A stretch of DNA of 7,404 bases from Pelagibacteraceae bacterium (GTDB lineage: Bacteria; Pseudomonadota; Alphaproteobacteria; Pelagibacterales; Pelagibacteraceae). The position numbers and the translations under genes are program-made. Below the pieces are notes generated by a model, which worked only from the letters and a program-made list of their open reading frames with translations, was not told the DNA's origin and searched no databases. The number at the start of each line of letters is the position of its first letter. The stretch's first letter is position 1. Of the stretch, positions 7,262 to 7,404 are shown piece after piece. The stretch is taken from the NCBI GenBank assembly GCA_002704145.1, contig PAFH01000023.1, positions 7,284 through 14,687 on the forward strand. Reading direction: 5' to 3'.

Positions 7262-7404
7262 ATTAGTTTTTTCTCTTTTAAAAGAGTCTTAAGTTCTCCT
7301 TTTTCAAATAACTCTTTAACTATATCGCACCCTCCTACAAATTCACTTTTAATGTATAACTGTGGTATAGTTGGCCAATCACTAAAGTCTTTAATGCCCT
7401 GTCT
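7258..7404 (-). CDS. grxD: Monothiol glutaredoxin, Grx4 family (C-terminal part, gene runs off the edge)
   Basis: Grx4-type proteins bind and carry [2Fe-2S] clusters with glutathione and usually partner BolA in iron-sulfur and iron homeostasis. Only the last 48 residues are in the window, reading leftward from the edge to TAA at 7260-7258. They contain [13 protein letters not shown], with the TIP cis-proline of the thioredoxin fold, and [17 protein letters not shown], whose GGCD forms the glutathione-binding turn. Both match E. coli Grx4 (NWPTFPQLW, LVGGCDIV). The CGFS active site lies beyond the right edge and cannot be checked. The gene is convergent with the methyltransferase gene and shares four bases with it. 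The truncation comes from the window boundary, not a pseudogene: the frame is open to the edge. Confidence 0.92.
   Translation of the reverse strand, partial: RQGIKDFSDWPTIPQLYIKSEFVGGCDIVKELFEKGELKTLLKEKKLI

Noticed and set aside
7240..7272. Rho-independent terminator at the methyltransferase-grxD junction
   Set aside because: A/T tracts are present, but no GC-containing stem followed directly by a U-run was found on either strand; the only palindrome (7273-7286) is weak and reported separately.

Overview
The window is a compact, AT-rich bacterial chromosome segment filled almost end to end with genes. Low G+C, gene overlaps of 4 to 11 bases, a class II DAHP synthase, a CysRS with an alphaproteobacterial-type HxGN signature and a citramalate synthase all suggest a streamlined alphaproteobacterium, most likely of the SAR11 (Pelagibacterales) clade. 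That assignment is inference from gene content and style; no rRNA gene is present to confirm it.

Layout, left to right on the + strand: class II DAHP synthase (33-1409), ammonia-dependent NAD synthetase nadE (1461-2198), cysteinyl-tRNA synthetase cysS (2191-3543), (R)-citramalate synthase cimA (3540-5144), a TrmJ-type SPOUT RNA methyltransferase (5134-5862), ribosomal protein S4 rpsD (5900-6517) and an unnamed SAM-dependent methyltransferase (6518-7261). The last 147 bases hold the 3' end of a monothiol glutaredoxin gene (grxD) on the - strand, running off the right edge.

From nadE to the TrmJ-type gene each gene overlaps the next (8, 4 and 11 bases), so they very likely form one transcription unit with translational coupling, perhaps together with the DAHP synthase 51 bases upstream. 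The products supply aromatic precursors (shikimate pathway entry), NAD, Cys-tRNA, isoleucine precursors (pyruvate plus acetyl-CoA route) and tRNA modification: a housekeeping growth cluster rather than a single pathway. A consensus-like promoter sits in the 37-base gap before rpsD.

The one accessory-looking element is the methyltransferase between rpsD and grxD. It is far more AT-rich than rpsD, begins at a TTG directly after the rpsD stop in the same frame, shares a four-base TTAA with grxD so that both stop codons overlap, and carries residues spaced like the metal site of MycE-type sugar O-methyltransferases. I see no CRISPR array, insertion sequence, tRNA, rRNA or recognisable defence system. 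No stretch over 300 bases lacks a gene.
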